The notes under the pieces: generated by a model
Database searches by the model: none
Seen by the model: the letters and a program-made list of their open reading frames with translations, nothing else
Told to the model about the DNA's origin: nothing
Source: Mycolicibacterium sp. P9-22
GTDB lineage: Bacteria > Actinomycetota > Actinomycetes > Mycobacteriales > Mycobacteriaceae
Assembly (NCBI RefSeq): GCF_008329585.1
Contig: NZ_NPKP01000007.1
Location: 298,726-362,725 of the forward strand
Reading direction: 5' to 3'
Length of the DNA: 64,000 bases
Position numbers and translations under genes: made by a program
Shown here: one piece after another, positions 40,882 to 49,465 of the stretch
Layout: each line of letters begins with the position of its first letter
How positions within the stretch are numbered: the stretch's first letter is position 1

Positions 40882-41448
40882 ATGGTGTACACGGCAGAGC
40901 ACCCACCCGTCCCGGACAGCGACGGGCTGAGGGCGCGAATCCCGGGTTGGGGCGCCGACCTCGACCCCGTTGACCGGCCCGCCGTGCCGAAGATGCGATT
41001 CGATCCAGCGGCCACCGGCGCCCACTGGGAGCTGCCGGAGCAGCAAGCGGAGAAGCGACCACGCGAACGGTCGATCGAACATGCAAGGCTGACACCGGTT
41101 TTCGGGACGTCGGTGCCGCTGCGCGGAGTGTCGGGCGTGGTGCGCAGAATCGCCTACGGGTACAGCGAAGGCCGCGCGGCCCACTGGCTGCTACTGATCG
41201 GCGCGGACCGTCTGGACGCCGTCGAAAGCCATCTTGCCTCGTTGTTCACCCTGCGCCCGGACAACCCGATCACCCAAACGGGGATCAGGAGCGAGTTCAC
41301 CCACCACGGCTGGACATCGCGGGTCGGCACCACCCGCGTCGACAAGGCGCACACCTGGATGGATCCGCTGCTGATCCTCGGCCCGTGGGTGCTGGCCGGC
41401 GCCCTGGCCGCAAAAGCCGTGCGCCGGACGGCAGCCCGGTGGACCTGA
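40882..41448 (+). CDS. Hypothetical protein with a C-terminal hydrophobic segment
   Basis: A 188-residue protein. I recognise no family. The N-terminal 60 residues are polar (GWGADLDPVDRPAVPKMRFDP), the middle is mixed (SVPLRGVSGVVRRIAYGYSEGRAAHWLLLIGADRLDAVES), and a hydrophobic stretch (LLILGPWVLAGALAAKAV) near the C-terminus could anchor it in the membrane. It follows the truncated dehydrogenase by 12 bases and overlaps the MBL gene by 10, so the three form one operon. Proteins like this are often seen beside formaldehyde-dehydrogenase-like genes. Confidence 0.75.
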   Translation: MVYTAEHPPVPDSDGLRARIPGWGADLDPVDRPAVPKMRFDPAATGAHWELPEQQAEKRPRERSIEHARLTPVFGTSVPLRGVSGVVRRIAYGYSEGRAAHWLLLIGADRLDAVESHLASLFTLRPDNPITQTGIRSEFTHHGWTSRVGTTRVDKAHTWMDPLLILGPWVLAGALAAKAVRRTAARWT

Positions 41449-42245
41449 CAGTCACCTTCATCGGCAATGCCACCACGCTGATCTCGGCCGGTGGTATCAC
41501 CGTTCTGACCGATCCCAACTTCCTGCATCAAGGCCAGCACGCCTATCTCGGGTACGGCCTGGTGTCGAAGCGGCGCCGGCCACCGGCCCTGAGTATCGAC
41601 GAACTGCCACCGATCGACGCGATCGTCCTGTCGCATATGCACGGTGATCACTGGGACCGGGTCGCCCAGCGCGGCATCGACCATTCGCTCCCCGTGCTGA
41701 CCACCCCGCACGCCGCCAAGCGATTGGTGCGGCGCGGGTTCGACGCCGCACGGGGCGTGACGACCTGGAATTCGCACGACATCGGCAAGGGAGCCACGAC
41801 ACTGCGGGTCACATCGCTGCCCGGACGGCACGCCCCGACCTGGACGCAGCGGCTGCTGCCGCCCGTGATGGGGTCGATGCTCGAATTCGGCACGGCCGAC
41901 GATCCGTTCCAGCGCCGCCTCTACATCTCCGGTGACACCTTGTTCATCGAGGAACTCAAGGAGATCCCGGTGCGGTTCGACGCCATCGAGGCCGGCATCG
42001 TCCATCTGGGTGGTACCCGGTTGCCGGCGGGGAACCGGTTGCCCTTCGGCCTGACGGTGACGATGGACGGCGTCCAGGGCGCGGCAGCCGTGGCGGCACT
42101 GGATCTCCCGAAGGCCGTCCCGGTGCATTTCGATGACTACGGCGTCTTCACCTCGCCGCTGAGCGACTTCCGTGACGCGATGACTCGGCGCGGTCTCGGT
42201 GATCGCATCGTCGAGATCGAGCGGGGGGAGTCGGTGCAGATCTGA
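41439..42245 (+). CDS. MBL-fold metallo-hydrolase (UlaG/NAPE-PLD-like)
   Basis: A 268-residue metallo-beta-lactamase-fold enzyme. The metal motif HMHGDHWD (H-x-H-x-DH), a later His in LPGRHAPTW and SGDTLF (bridging Asp) are seen, and the terminal His lies in VPVHFDDYG. The pattern is close to UlaG lactonase/N-acylphosphatidylethanolamine-PLD-like hydrolases. GTG 41439 gives a 10-base overlap with the preceding gene. Substrate unknown. Confidence 0.88.
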   Translation: MDLTVTFIGNATTLISAGGITVLTDPNFLHQGQHAYLGYGLVSKRRRPPALSIDELPPIDAIVLSHMHGDHWDRVAQRGIDHSLPVLTTPHAAKRLVRRGFDAARGVTTWNSHDIGKGATTLRVTSLPGRHAPTWTQRLLPPVMGSMLEFGTADDPFQRRLYISGDTLFIEELKEIPVRFDAIEAGIVHLGGTRLPAGNRLPFGLTVTMDGVQGAAAVAALDLPKAVPVHFDDYGVFTSPLSDFRDAMTRRGLGDRIVEIERGESVQI

Positions 42246-42288
42246 GCGCGCGATCAACCGTCGCGCGGCCGCTCGATATGCTCGCCCG

Positions 42289-42729
42289 ATGCCAGTCGTC
42301 AGCAAGACCGTCGAGGTTGCCGCTCCCGCCGCCGCGATCATGGCGATCGTCGCCGATTTCGAGGCCTACCCGCAGTGGAACGAAGAGGTGACCGGCGCCT
42401 GGGTGCTGGCCCGCTACGACGACGGCCGGCCCAGCCAGCTGCGTTTGGACACCAAGGTGCAGGGCATGGAGGGCACCTATATCCAGGCCGTGTACTACCC
42501 GGGCGAGAACCAGATCCAGACGGTGATGCAACAGGGCAATTTGTTCTCCAAGCAGGAGCAGCTGTTCGCGGTCGTGGACATGGGCCCGACGAGCCTGCTC
42601 ACCGTCGATATGGATGTCGAGGTGTCCATGCCGGGCGTGCCGTCGATGATGGTGAAGAAGGTCGCCAACGACGCCCTGGAGCATCTGGCCGGGAACCTCA
42701 AGACCCGCGCGGAGCAGCTCGCCTCCTAG
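42289..42729 (+). CDS. SRPBCC/cyclase-dehydrase family protein (Rv0164-like)
   Basis: A 146-residue START-like domain. The N-terminal VSKTVEVAAPAAAIMAIVADFEAYPQWNEEV is the polyketide-cyclase/dehydrase pattern, forming a hydrophobic ligand cavity. It may bind a lipid. In M. tuberculosis the corresponding gene (TB18.5) also sits next to mce1R. It is convergent with mce1R, with 13 bases between stops. Confidence 0.88.
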   Translation: MPVVSKTVEVAAPAAAIMAIVADFEAYPQWNEEVTGAWVLARYDDGRPSQLRLDTKVQGMEGTYIQAVYYPGENQIQTVMQQGNLFSKQEQLFAVVDMGPTSLLTVDMDVEVSMPGVPSMMVKKVANDALEHLAGNLKTRAEQLAS

Positions 42730-42742
42730 CGGCGGGGATCGC

Positions 42743-43492
42743 TCAGGTCCACAGCCCCAGGTCGTCGAGCAGGCTGGTCAGCCGCCGCGCGCCGTCGTCG
42801 AACTGGCTGCGGGTCAGCCGCACCACCTCATCGACATCGCGTTGCCGTAGCGCCGCCACCAGTTGGCGGTGATTCGCCACCGCCTCGATCCCCCACTGCG
42901 GGTCCGAGGCGTAGATGTGCGGCGGCAGATAGCGCGCGGCGTTCAGCAGGAACCAGGCCAGTTTCATCCGGTTGGTGGTGCGGTTGAATTTCCGGTGGAA
43001 GTTGAACTCGGCCCGCGCGATCGACTCGACGTCGCCGCCCTGCACCGCCTCGTCCAGGGCGTCGGTCAGCCGTGCCAGCTCGTCGATATCGGCGTCATCG
43101 GCACGTTGCGCCGCGGTCGAGGCGAGTTCGGCGGCAATCGCCCCCTGCAGCCAGAAGATATCGGCGATGTCATCGCGAGTGAACGGTGCCACCACATGCC
43201 CGCGGTTGGGCTCCAGCTGGACCAGCCCTTCGCCGCGCAGCGTGCGCAGCGCCTCGCGCACCGGGGTGATGCTGACGCCCAGTTGTGCGGCGGTCTCATC
43301 GAGGCGCACGAAGGTCCCCGGCCGTAGCGACCCGGACATGATGGCGACCCGGAGGTATCCGGCGACCTCGTCGGAGAGCTGCTCGCGACGGCGGGCCGGC
43401 CGCAGTCTCGCGGGTGCGTTCACGGGCTGCCGTCCTCTCGGAGCTGCGGTTGACGTGTCGGGGACGGCTTGTTCGGGGGCCGGTGTCGTCAT
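42743..43492 (-). CDS. mce1R: GntR/FCD regulator of the mce1 operon
   Basis: A 249-residue GntR-type regulator. After a polar N-terminus (about 45 residues) comes the winged HTH (VRLDETAAQLGVSITPVREALRTLRGEGLVQLE), then an FCD ligand domain with EFNFHRKFNRTTN. Divergent from fadD5 as in M. tuberculosis, where Mce1R represses the operon from fadD5 onward and responds to fatty acyl compounds. ATG 43492 is the start; the in-frame extension runs into fadD5. Confidence 0.93.
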   Translation of the reverse strand: MTTPAPEQAVPDTSTAAPRGRQPVNAPARLRPARRREQLSDEVAGYLRVAIMSGSLRPGTFVRLDETAAQLGVSITPVREALRTLRGEGLVQLEPNRGHVVAPFTRDDIADIFWLQGAIAAELASTAAQRADDADIDELARLTDALDEAVQGGDVESIARAEFNFHRKFNRTTNRMKLAWFLLNAARYLPPHIYASDPQWGIEAVANHRQLVAALRQRDVDEVVRLTRSQFDDGARRLTSLLDDLGLWT

Positions 43493-43510
43493 AGTGTGAC
43501 CGGGACGACA

Positions 43511-43555
43511 CAATGTTTGATCAAATATCAACATTGCGCAAGCCCGGTTGCGCAA
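43511..43555. promoter_or_regulatory. Palindromic sites in the mce1R-fadD5 divergent promoter
   Basis: CAATGTT (43511-43517) and AACATTG (43530-43536) form an inverted repeat with a 12-base gap. Two copies of the perfect palindrome TTGCGCAA follow at 43534-43541 and 43548-43555, the first overlapping the AACATTG arm. The cluster sits in the 84-base intergenic region and is the best candidate for Mce1R binding. Confidence 0.5.
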
Positions 43556-43576
43556 CCCTGACGAAAGAGCTTCGCG

Positions 43577-45205
43577 TTGACTGCTCACAGCACCGAACAG
43601 CCTTATCTCTCCCGTCAGCAGAACTGGTCCAACCAGCTGACCCGGCATGCGCTGATGCAGCCGCAGAAGACCGCGTTGCGTTTTCTCGGTCACACCACCA
43701 CCTGGGCCGAACTCGATGAGCGTGTCACCAAACTGGCCGGGGCGCTGCACCGGCGCGGCGTCGGGCCGGGCGACCGGGTGCTGATCCTGATGCTCAACCG
43801 GACCGAGTTCATCGAATCCTTCCTGGCCGCCAACCGGCTCGGCGCCATCGCCGTCCCGGTGAACTTCCGGATGACGCCGCCGGAGATCGCCTTCCTGGTC
43901 GGTGACTGCGCCGCCGCAGTGGTCATCACCGAGGCGGTGCTGGCGCCGGTGGCGACCGCGGTCCGCGCCCTCGACGCGACCCTGTCGACGGTGATCGTCG
44001 CTGGAGCCCCCACCGAAGACGGGGTGCTCGGCTATGACGATCTGCTGGCCGAGCCGGGCCCGGCACCCGCGCCGGCCGACATCCCGAACGATTCACCGGC
44101 TCTGATCATGTACACGTCGGGCACCACCGGTCGGCCCAAGGGGGCGGTGCTCACCCACACCAACATCACCGGGCAGGCGCTGACCTTCCTGTTCACCAAC
44201 GGCGCCGATCTGAACCACGATGTCGGCTTCATCGGCGTTCCGCTGTTCCACATCGCCGGTATCGGCAACATGATCCCCGGCCTGCTGCTGGGCCGTCCGA
44301 CGGTGCTCTATCCCCTCGGCGCCTTCGACCCGGGTGCGCTGCTGGACGTGCTGCAGGACGAGCAAGTGACGGGCATCTTCCTGGTGCCCGCGCAGTGGCA
44401 GGCGGTGTGTGCGGCCCAGCGTGCCCAACCGCGCGACCTCCGGCTGCGGGTGCTGTCCTGGGGGGCGGCCCCGGCATCGGATACGTTGCTGAAGGACATG
44501 GCCGAGACCTTCCCCGGCGCTAATATCCTCGCCGCCTTCGGTCAGACCGAGATGTCCCCGGTGACTTGTATGTTGTTGGGGGAGGACGCCATTCGCAAGC
44601 TCGGCTCGGTCGGGCGGGTCATCCCCACGGTCTCGGCGCGCATCGTCGACGAGGATATGAACGATGTCCCGGTCGGGCAGGTCGGCGAGATCGTCTACCG
44701 TGCGCCCACCCTGATGGCGGGCTACTGGAACAACCCGAAGGCCACCGCCGAATCGTTCGCGGGCGGCTGGTTCCACTCCGGGGATCTCGTTCGCCAGGAC
44801 GACGAGGGTTACATCTGGGTAGTCGACCGTAAAAAGGACATGATCATCTCCGGCGGCGAGAACATCTACTGTGCGGAAGTCGAGAACGTTCTGGCCGCTC
44901 ACCCGGCAATTGCGGAGGTCGCGGTCATCGGGCGTCCGGACCGGAAGTGGGGCGAGGTTCCGGTCGCTGTTGTAGCTTTGTCCGCGGCGGGTCTCACGCT
45001 CGCCGAACTCGACGATTTCCTCACCGGGAGATTAGCCAGGTACAAGCATCCCAAGGCGTTGGAGATCGTCGACGCACTGCCCCGAAACCCCTCGGGCAAG
45101 GTCCTCAAAACGGAACTGCGCTCGGCCTTCGGCGCGGAAAGCGCCATTGACGCCGACGAAAGTTCTACTGCGGCAACAGTTTCTGGAACGGCTTCGGAGA
45201 GGTAA
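43577..45205 (+). CDS. fadD5: Fatty-acid-CoA ligase FadD5
   Basis: A 542-residue ANL-superfamily ligase. P-loop YTSGTTGRPKGAVLTH, A5 motif AFGQTEMSP, A7 GGWFHSGDL, and A10 PRNPSGKVLK with the catalytic Lys are all in place. It activates fatty acids released or imported through the Mce1 system. TTG 43577 is the start, with GAAAGAG upstream. It begins the mce1 operon; a 216-base gap with an internal promoter separates it from yrbE1A. Confidence 0.94.
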   Translation: MTAHSTEQPYLSRQQNWSNQLTRHALMQPQKTALRFLGHTTTWAELDERVTKLAGALHRRGVGPGDRVLILMLNRTEFIESFLAANRLGAIAVPVNFRMTPPEIAFLVGDCAAAVVITEAVLAPVATAVRALDATLSTVIVAGAPTEDGVLGYDDLLAEPGPAPAPADIPNDSPALIMYTSGTTGRPKGAVLTHTNITGQALTFLFTNGADLNHDVGFIGVPLFHIAGIGNMIPGLLLGRPTVLYPLGAFDPGALLDVLQDEQVTGIFLVPAQWQAVCAAQRAQPRDLRLRVLSWGAAPASDTLLKDMAETFPGANILAAFGQTEMSPVTCMLLGEDAIRKLGSVGRVIPTVSARIVDEDMNDVPVGQVGEIVYRAPTLMAGYWNNPKATAESFAGGWFHSGDLVRQDDEGYIWVVDRKKDMIISGGENIYCAEVENVLAAHPAIAEVAVIGRPDRKWGEVPVAVVALSAAGLTLAELDDFLTGRLARYKHPKALEIVDALPRNPSGKVLKTELRSAFGAESAIDADESSTAATVSGTASER

Positions 45206-45279
45206 CCGGATGGGGCGTCTTTGCTAACAGTTGCGGTGTGAATAAGGCCGATGTGCGACACCGCCGGTACCGGATCGGG

Positions 45280-45319
45280 TACAGTCCTGTGGTCTGTCTT
45301 ACTACCGACCAGTAGGTAG
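45280..45319 (+). promoter_or_regulatory. Internal mce1 promoter and operator before yrbE1A
   Basis: TACAGT (45280-45285) fits the -10 consensus. About 16 bases downstream is an 18-bp palindrome, CTACC (45302-45306) with GGTAG (45315-45319) and matching AC/GT pairs inside, where a repressor would sit just downstream of the start of transcription. The equivalent fadD5-yrbE1A gap in M. tuberculosis is reported to contain promoter activity. Confidence 0.5.
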
Positions 45320-45371
45320 GCCGGCATCACAACTGATGAACTCGGGGTTCTGGGCAAGTGGAGGAGGGGGC

Positions 45372-45425
45372 GTGCGACAGGTAATGCCGCCACGCGATGA
45401 ACTCAGTTCTGAGGTGCGCCGGTGA
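45372..45425 (+). CDS. Candidate short ORF coupled to yrbE1A
   Basis: From GTG 45372 the frame encodes VRQVMPPRDELSSEVRR and ends in TGA at 45423-45425, overlapping the yrbE1A GTG in GTGA. A strong purine-rich site (GGAGGAGGGGGC) precedes it. The same frame is open from ATG 45336. It may couple translation into yrbE1A; no conservation could be checked. Confidence 0.4.
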   Translation: MRQVMPPRDELSSEVRR

Positions 45426-46219
45426 CGGCGGGCAACGGTCTGGTCGACTACGTCAAGGAACAGCTCGACAAACCGCTGACCATGGTCGGCGGTTTCTTCA
45501 AAATGTGCGTGCTGACCGGAAAGGCGCTGTTCACCCGGCCCTTCCAGTTCAAGGAGTTCGTCTACCAGAGCTGGTTCCTGATCCGGGTGGCGTTCCTGCC
45601 CACCCTGGCGGTGTCCATCCCGCTGACGGTGCTCATCATCTTCACCCTCAACATCCTGCTGGCCGAGTTCGGCGCGGCCGACGTCTCCGGTGCCGGTGCC
45701 GCGCTCGGCGCGGTCACCCAGCTCGGGCCGCTGGTCACGGTGCTCGTGGTCGCCGGCGCGGGATCCACGGCCATCTGCGCCGACCTCGGGGCCCGCACCG
45801 TGCGCGAGGAGATCGACGCCATGGAGGTGCTCGGTATCGATCCCATCGAACGCCTCGTCGCGCCCCGCGTCGTCGCCTCCACCTTCGTGGCCTTCCTGCT
45901 CAACGGAGCGGTGATCACCATCGGTCTGGTCGGCGGATATTTCTTCGGTGTCTACATCCAGAACGTCAACGCCGGTGCCTACGTCTCCACGCTGACGCTG
46001 CTCACCGGTTTCCCCGAGGTGATGATCTCCGTCATCAAGGCCACCCTGTTCGGACTGATCGCCGGGCTGGTCGGCTGCTACCGGGGGCTGACCGTGGCCG
46101 GCGGCTCGAAGGGTGTCGGGACCGCGGTGAACGAGACCCTGGTGCTCTGTGTGGTCGCGTTGTTCGCGGTCAACGTGGTGCTGACCACCATCGGCGTCCG
46201 CTTCGGAACGGGAGGCTGA
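45422..46219 (+). CDS. yrbE1A: Mce1 transporter permease YrbE1A
   Basis: A 265-residue MlaE-family permease with about five helices. GAVTQLGPLVTVLVVAGAGSTAICADLGARTVREEIDAMEVLGIDP is the conserved segment carrying the EExDA coupling motif that contacts the ATPase MceG, encoded elsewhere. YrbE1A and YrbE1B form the inner-membrane pore. GTG start. Confidence 0.95.
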   Translation: MTAGNGLVDYVKEQLDKPLTMVGGFFKMCVLTGKALFTRPFQFKEFVYQSWFLIRVAFLPTLAVSIPLTVLIIFTLNILLAEFGAADVSGAGAALGAVTQLGPLVTVLVVAGAGSTAICADLGARTVREEIDAMEVLGIDPIERLVAPRVVASTFVAFLLNGAVITIGLVGGYFFGVYIQNVNAGAYVSTLTLLTGFPEVMISVIKATLFGLIAGLVGCYRGLTVAGGSKGVGTAVNETLVLCVVALFAVNVVLTTIGVRFGTGG

Positions 46220-46220
46220 C

Positions 46221-47090
46221 GTGAGCACAGCCGCAGTCCTGCGGACACGCTTCCCGCGGGCGTTCGGCCGCACCCGCGGATTCGCCGGTGGCCCGGGCCG
46301 CTTCCTCGACAGCATCGGACACGTCGCCTGGTTCGTGGTCCAGGCGGTCGGTTCGCTTCCGCACGCGTTCAAGAACTACCGCCGCGAGGCGCTGCGCCTG
46401 GTCGCCGAGATCGGCATGGGCACCGGCGCGATGGCCGTCATCGGCGGCACCGTCGCCATCATCGGCTTCGTCACCCTCTCGGCGGGATCCCTGATCGCCA
46501 TCCAGGGCTTCGCCTCACTGGGCAATATCGGCGTCGAGGCCTTCACCGGCTTCTTCGCCGCGCTGGCCAATATCCGCGTCGTGGCCCCCGTCGTCACCGG
46601 CCAGGCCATGGCCGCCACCGTCGGCGCCGGTGCCACCGCGGAACTGGGCGCCATGCGCATCAGCGAGGAGATCGACGCGCTGGAAGTGATGGGCATCAAG
46701 TCGATCTCGTACCTGGTGTCCACCCGGCTGATGGCCGGCGCCATCGTCATCGTCCCGCTCTACGCGATGGCCATCCTGCTGTCCTTCCTGTCCGCTCAGC
46801 TGGTCACCACGGTGTTCTATTCACAGTCGGTCGGTACCTACGAGCATTACTTCCACACGTTCCTCCGCGTCGACGACGTCATGTGGTCGTTCCTGGAGGT
46901 CATCATCATGTCGATCATCATCATGTTGAACCACTGCTACTTCGGCTACTACGCCAGTGGCGGCGCGGTGGGTGTGGGCGAGGCGGTGGGCCGCTCGATG
47001 CGCACCTCCTTGATCGCCATCGTGGTGGTCGTCCTGTTGGCCTCGTTGGCGCTCTACGGCACCGACCCGAACTTCAACCTCACGGTGTAG
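46221..47090 (+). CDS. yrbE1B: Mce1 transporter permease YrbE1B
   Basis: A 289-residue MlaE-family permease, partner of YrbE1A. GATAELGAMRISEEIDALEVMGIKSISYLVSTRLMAG has the EExDAL coupling motif. GTG start 2 bases after the yrbE1A stop, with GGGAGG in front. A basic N-terminal tail of about 25 residues precedes the first helix. Confidence 0.95.
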   Translation: MSTAAVLRTRFPRAFGRTRGFAGGPGRFLDSIGHVAWFVVQAVGSLPHAFKNYRREALRLVAEIGMGTGAMAVIGGTVAIIGFVTLSAGSLIAIQGFASLGNIGVEAFTGFFAALANIRVVAPVVTGQAMAATVGAGATAELGAMRISEEIDALEVMGIKSISYLVSTRLMAGAIVIVPLYAMAILLSFLSAQLVTTVFYSQSVGTYEHYFHTFLRVDDVMWSFLEVIIMSIIIMLNHCYFGYYASGGAVGVGEAVGRSMRTSLIAIVVVVLLASLALYGTDPNFNLTV

Positions 47091-47094
47091 CGCC

Positions 47095-48306
47095 ATGACG
47101 ACACCTGTCAACAAGCCCAAGACCCCGCCCTACAAACTGGCCGGCCTGGTGCTCCTGCTGATCAGCGCGCTGATCCTCAGCCTCACCTGGCTGCAGTTCC
47201 GCGGCACCTTCGAGGAGCGGGTGCAGCTGACGGTGATGGCCGAACGTGCCGGTCTGGCAATGGACCCCGGCTCGAAGGTCACCTTCAACGGCGTCCCGAT
47301 CGGTCGGCTCGCCGAGGCCGGTGTCGTCACTGTCGGTGACGCTCCCAAGGCCAAGCTCACCCTCGACGTGGACCCGAAGTACCTGTCGCTCATCCCGTCC
47401 AACGTGGAGGCCGAACTGCGGGCCACCACGGTGTTCGGCAACAAGTACATTTCCTTCCTGTCCCCGGACAATCCGGCCGCCACCCGGCTGGCCGGTGGCG
47501 CCACCATCGAGGCGTCGGGGACCACCACCGAGTTCAACACCCTGTTCGAGACGATCATGAAGATCTCCGAGCAGATCGATCCGGTGAAGCTCAATCAGAC
47601 CCTCACCGCCGCGGCCCAGGCCCTCGACGGCCTCGGCGACAAGTTCGGGCAGTCGATCGTGGACGGCAATGACATTCTCGGCGAACTGAATCCGCGGATG
47701 CCACAGCTCCGCCGCGACATCTCCGGGCTGGCCGACCTGGGCGAGGTCTACGCCGATGCGGCACCGGATCTGTTCGACGGCCTGACCAACGCGGTGACCA
47801 CCGCGCGGGCGCTCAACGACGAGCAGGGCAATATCGATCAGGCCCTGATGGCGGCCGTCGGCTTCGGCAACACCGGCGCCGATATCTTCGAGCGCGGCGG
47901 GCCGTACCTGGTCCGCGGTGCGCAGGACCTGCTGCCCACCTCGAAGCTGCTGGACTACTACAGCCCCGAGTTGCTCTGCACGATCCGCAACTACCATGAC
48001 GCGGCCCCCAAACTCGCCGGCGCACTGGGCGGTAACGGCTACTCCCTGGTGACGCGCTCCTCGGTGCTCGGCGCCGCGAACCCGTATGTGTTCCCGGACA
48101 ACCTGCCTCGCGTCAACGCCAAGGGCGGCCCCGGTGGGCGGCCCGGCTGCTGGCAGCCGATCACCCGCGACCTGTGGCCGATGCCGTACCTGGTGATGGA
48201 CACCGGCGCCAGCATCGCGCCGTACAACCACTTCGAACTCGGCCAGCCGATCATGCAGGAATACGTCTGGGGCCGCCAAGTGGGGGAGAACACGATCAAC
48301 CCATGA
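47095..48306 (+). CDS. mce1A: MCE-family protein Mce1A
   Basis: A 403-residue Mce protein: an N-terminal membrane helix (about residues 14-34, LAGLVLLLISALILSLTWL), an MCE/MlaD beta domain (VQLTVMAERAGLAMDPGSKVTFNGVPIGRLAEAG), and a long helical segment that builds the tube of the heterohexamer. It is somewhat shorter at the C-terminus than M. tuberculosis Mce1A as I recall it (about 454). Its stop is overlapped by an ATG that begins a 44-residue repeat-encoded ORF before mce1B. Confidence 0.95.
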   Translation: MTTPVNKPKTPPYKLAGLVLLLISALILSLTWLQFRGTFEERVQLTVMAERAGLAMDPGSKVTFNGVPIGRLAEAGVVTVGDAPKAKLTLDVDPKYLSLIPSNVEAELRATTVFGNKYISFLSPDNPAATRLAGGATIEASGTTTEFNTLFETIMKISEQIDPVKLNQTLTAAAQALDGLGDKFGQSIVDGNDILGELNPRMPQLRRDISGLADLGEVYADAAPDLFDGLTNAVTTARALNDEQGNIDQALMAAVGFGNTGADIFERGGPYLVRGAQDLLPTSKLLDYYSPELLCTIRNYHDAAPKLAGALGGNGYSLVTRSSVLGAANPYVFPDNLPRVNAKGGPGGRPGCWQPITRDLWPMPYLVMDTGASIAPYNHFELGQPIMQEYVWGRQVGENTINP

Positions 48307-48437
48307 GAGACGCTTGCGGAACGAATCAACAGCGCAGCATGCGGGACCCGAGCCTGCGAGGGCACCGCATGAGAGACGCTTGCGGAACGAATAGACAAAT
48401 GGCATGCGGGACCCCAGCCTGTGAGGGAGCCACATGA
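48303..48437 (+). repeat. MIRU-like two-copy repeat with a coupled 44-residue ORF
   Basis: Two copies, at 48303-48368 (66 bases) and 48369-48433 (65 bases), share ATGAGAGACGCTTGCGG plus the following ACGAAT, then diverge for about 10 bases and share GCATGCGGGACC, AGCCTG and GAGGG. The whole is one open frame of 44 codons, MRDACGTNQQ... to ...CEGAT. Its ATG overlaps the mce1A stop (ATGA at 48303) and its TGA overlaps the mce1B start (ATGA at 48434). This is the arrangement described for mycobacterial interspersed repetitive units: insertion at an ATGA junction with the frame kept open. Confidence 0.8.
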
Positions 48438-49465
48438 GTATCAAAGGAACTCTCTTCAAGCTCGGTGCGATATCCGCGGTGCTGCTCACCTTCACCGCGA
48501 TCATCTTCGTGGTGTTCGCCCAGCTCCGATTCGACCGCACCACCGGCTATTCGGCGGTTTTCGAGAATGCCAGCGGCCTGCGTGCCGGACAGTTCGTGCG
48601 CGCCTACGGCGTCGAGGTCGGCAAGGTCGAGGACGTCGTCCTCATCGACGGCGGCGACCGGGTCCGCGTCGACTTCGAGGTGGAGCGCAACCTGCAGCTG
48701 TTCCAGGAGACCACCGCCGCAATCCGCTATCTGGATCTGATCGGCAACCGCTATGTGGAACTGCGCCGCGGCGACAGCGACGCGGTACTTCCCGGCGGCA
48801 GCACCATCCCGGTGGAACGCACCGAACCCGCACTCGATCTCGACGCGCTTGTCGGCGGGTTCCGCCCGCTGTTCAAATCCCTTGACGCGGACAAGGTCAA
48901 CAACATCGCGACCTCGATCATCACGATCTTCCAGGGCCAGGGTGGGACGATCAACAACATCCTCGACCAGACCTCGGAGCTCACCTCCGCGCTGGCCGAC
49001 CGCGACCAGGCCATCGGCGAGGTCATCACCAACCTCAACACCGTGCTGGACACCACCGTCAAACACCAGAAGCAATTCGACGACACCTTGAAGAACTTCG
49101 AGACGCTGATCACCGGGCTGAAGGACCGCGCCGAGCCGATCGGTTCCTCGGTGGCCGACATCAGCAATGCCGCCGGATCCCTTTCGGATCTGCTGGCCGA
49201 CAACCGGCCGCTGCTGCGGGACACCTTCGGCTACCTGGAGACCATCCAGCAGCCGCTGATCGACCAGCTCGATCAGGTCAACGACATCGTTGCGAAGATC
49301 CCGGCATCGCTGCGGGTCATCGGTCGCGCCGGTGGTATCTACGGTGACTTCTTCAACTTCTACGCCTGTGATCTCTCGCTGCGGCTCAACGGCCTTCAGC
49401 CGGGAGGTCCCACCCGCACCGTCAAGGTGACCACCCAGCCGACGGGTAGGTGCACACCACAATGA
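48434..49465 (+). CDS. mce1B: MCE-family protein Mce1B
   Basis: A 343-residue Mce protein with an N-terminal helix (FKLGAISAVLLTFTAIIFVVFA), an MCE domain (SAVFENASGLRAGQFVRAYGVEVGKVEDV) and a helical tube region. It contributes one subunit to the Mce1 hexamer. Its start is coupled to the repeat-encoded ORF rather than directly to mce1A. The mce1C ATG overlaps its stop. Confidence 0.95.
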   Translation: MSIKGTLFKLGAISAVLLTFTAIIFVVFAQLRFDRTTGYSAVFENASGLRAGQFVRAYGVEVGKVEDVVLIDGGDRVRVDFEVERNLQLFQETTAAIRYLDLIGNRYVELRRGDSDAVLPGGSTIPVERTEPALDLDALVGGFRPLFKSLDADKVNNIATSIITIFQGQGGTINNILDQTSELTSALADRDQAIGEVITNLNTVLDTTVKHQKQFDDTLKNFETLITGLKDRAEPIGSSVADISNAAGSLSDLLADNRPLLRDTFGYLETIQQPLIDQLDQVNDIVAKIPASLRVIGRAGGIYGDFFNFYACDLSLRLNGLQPGGPTRTVKVTTQPTGRCTPQ

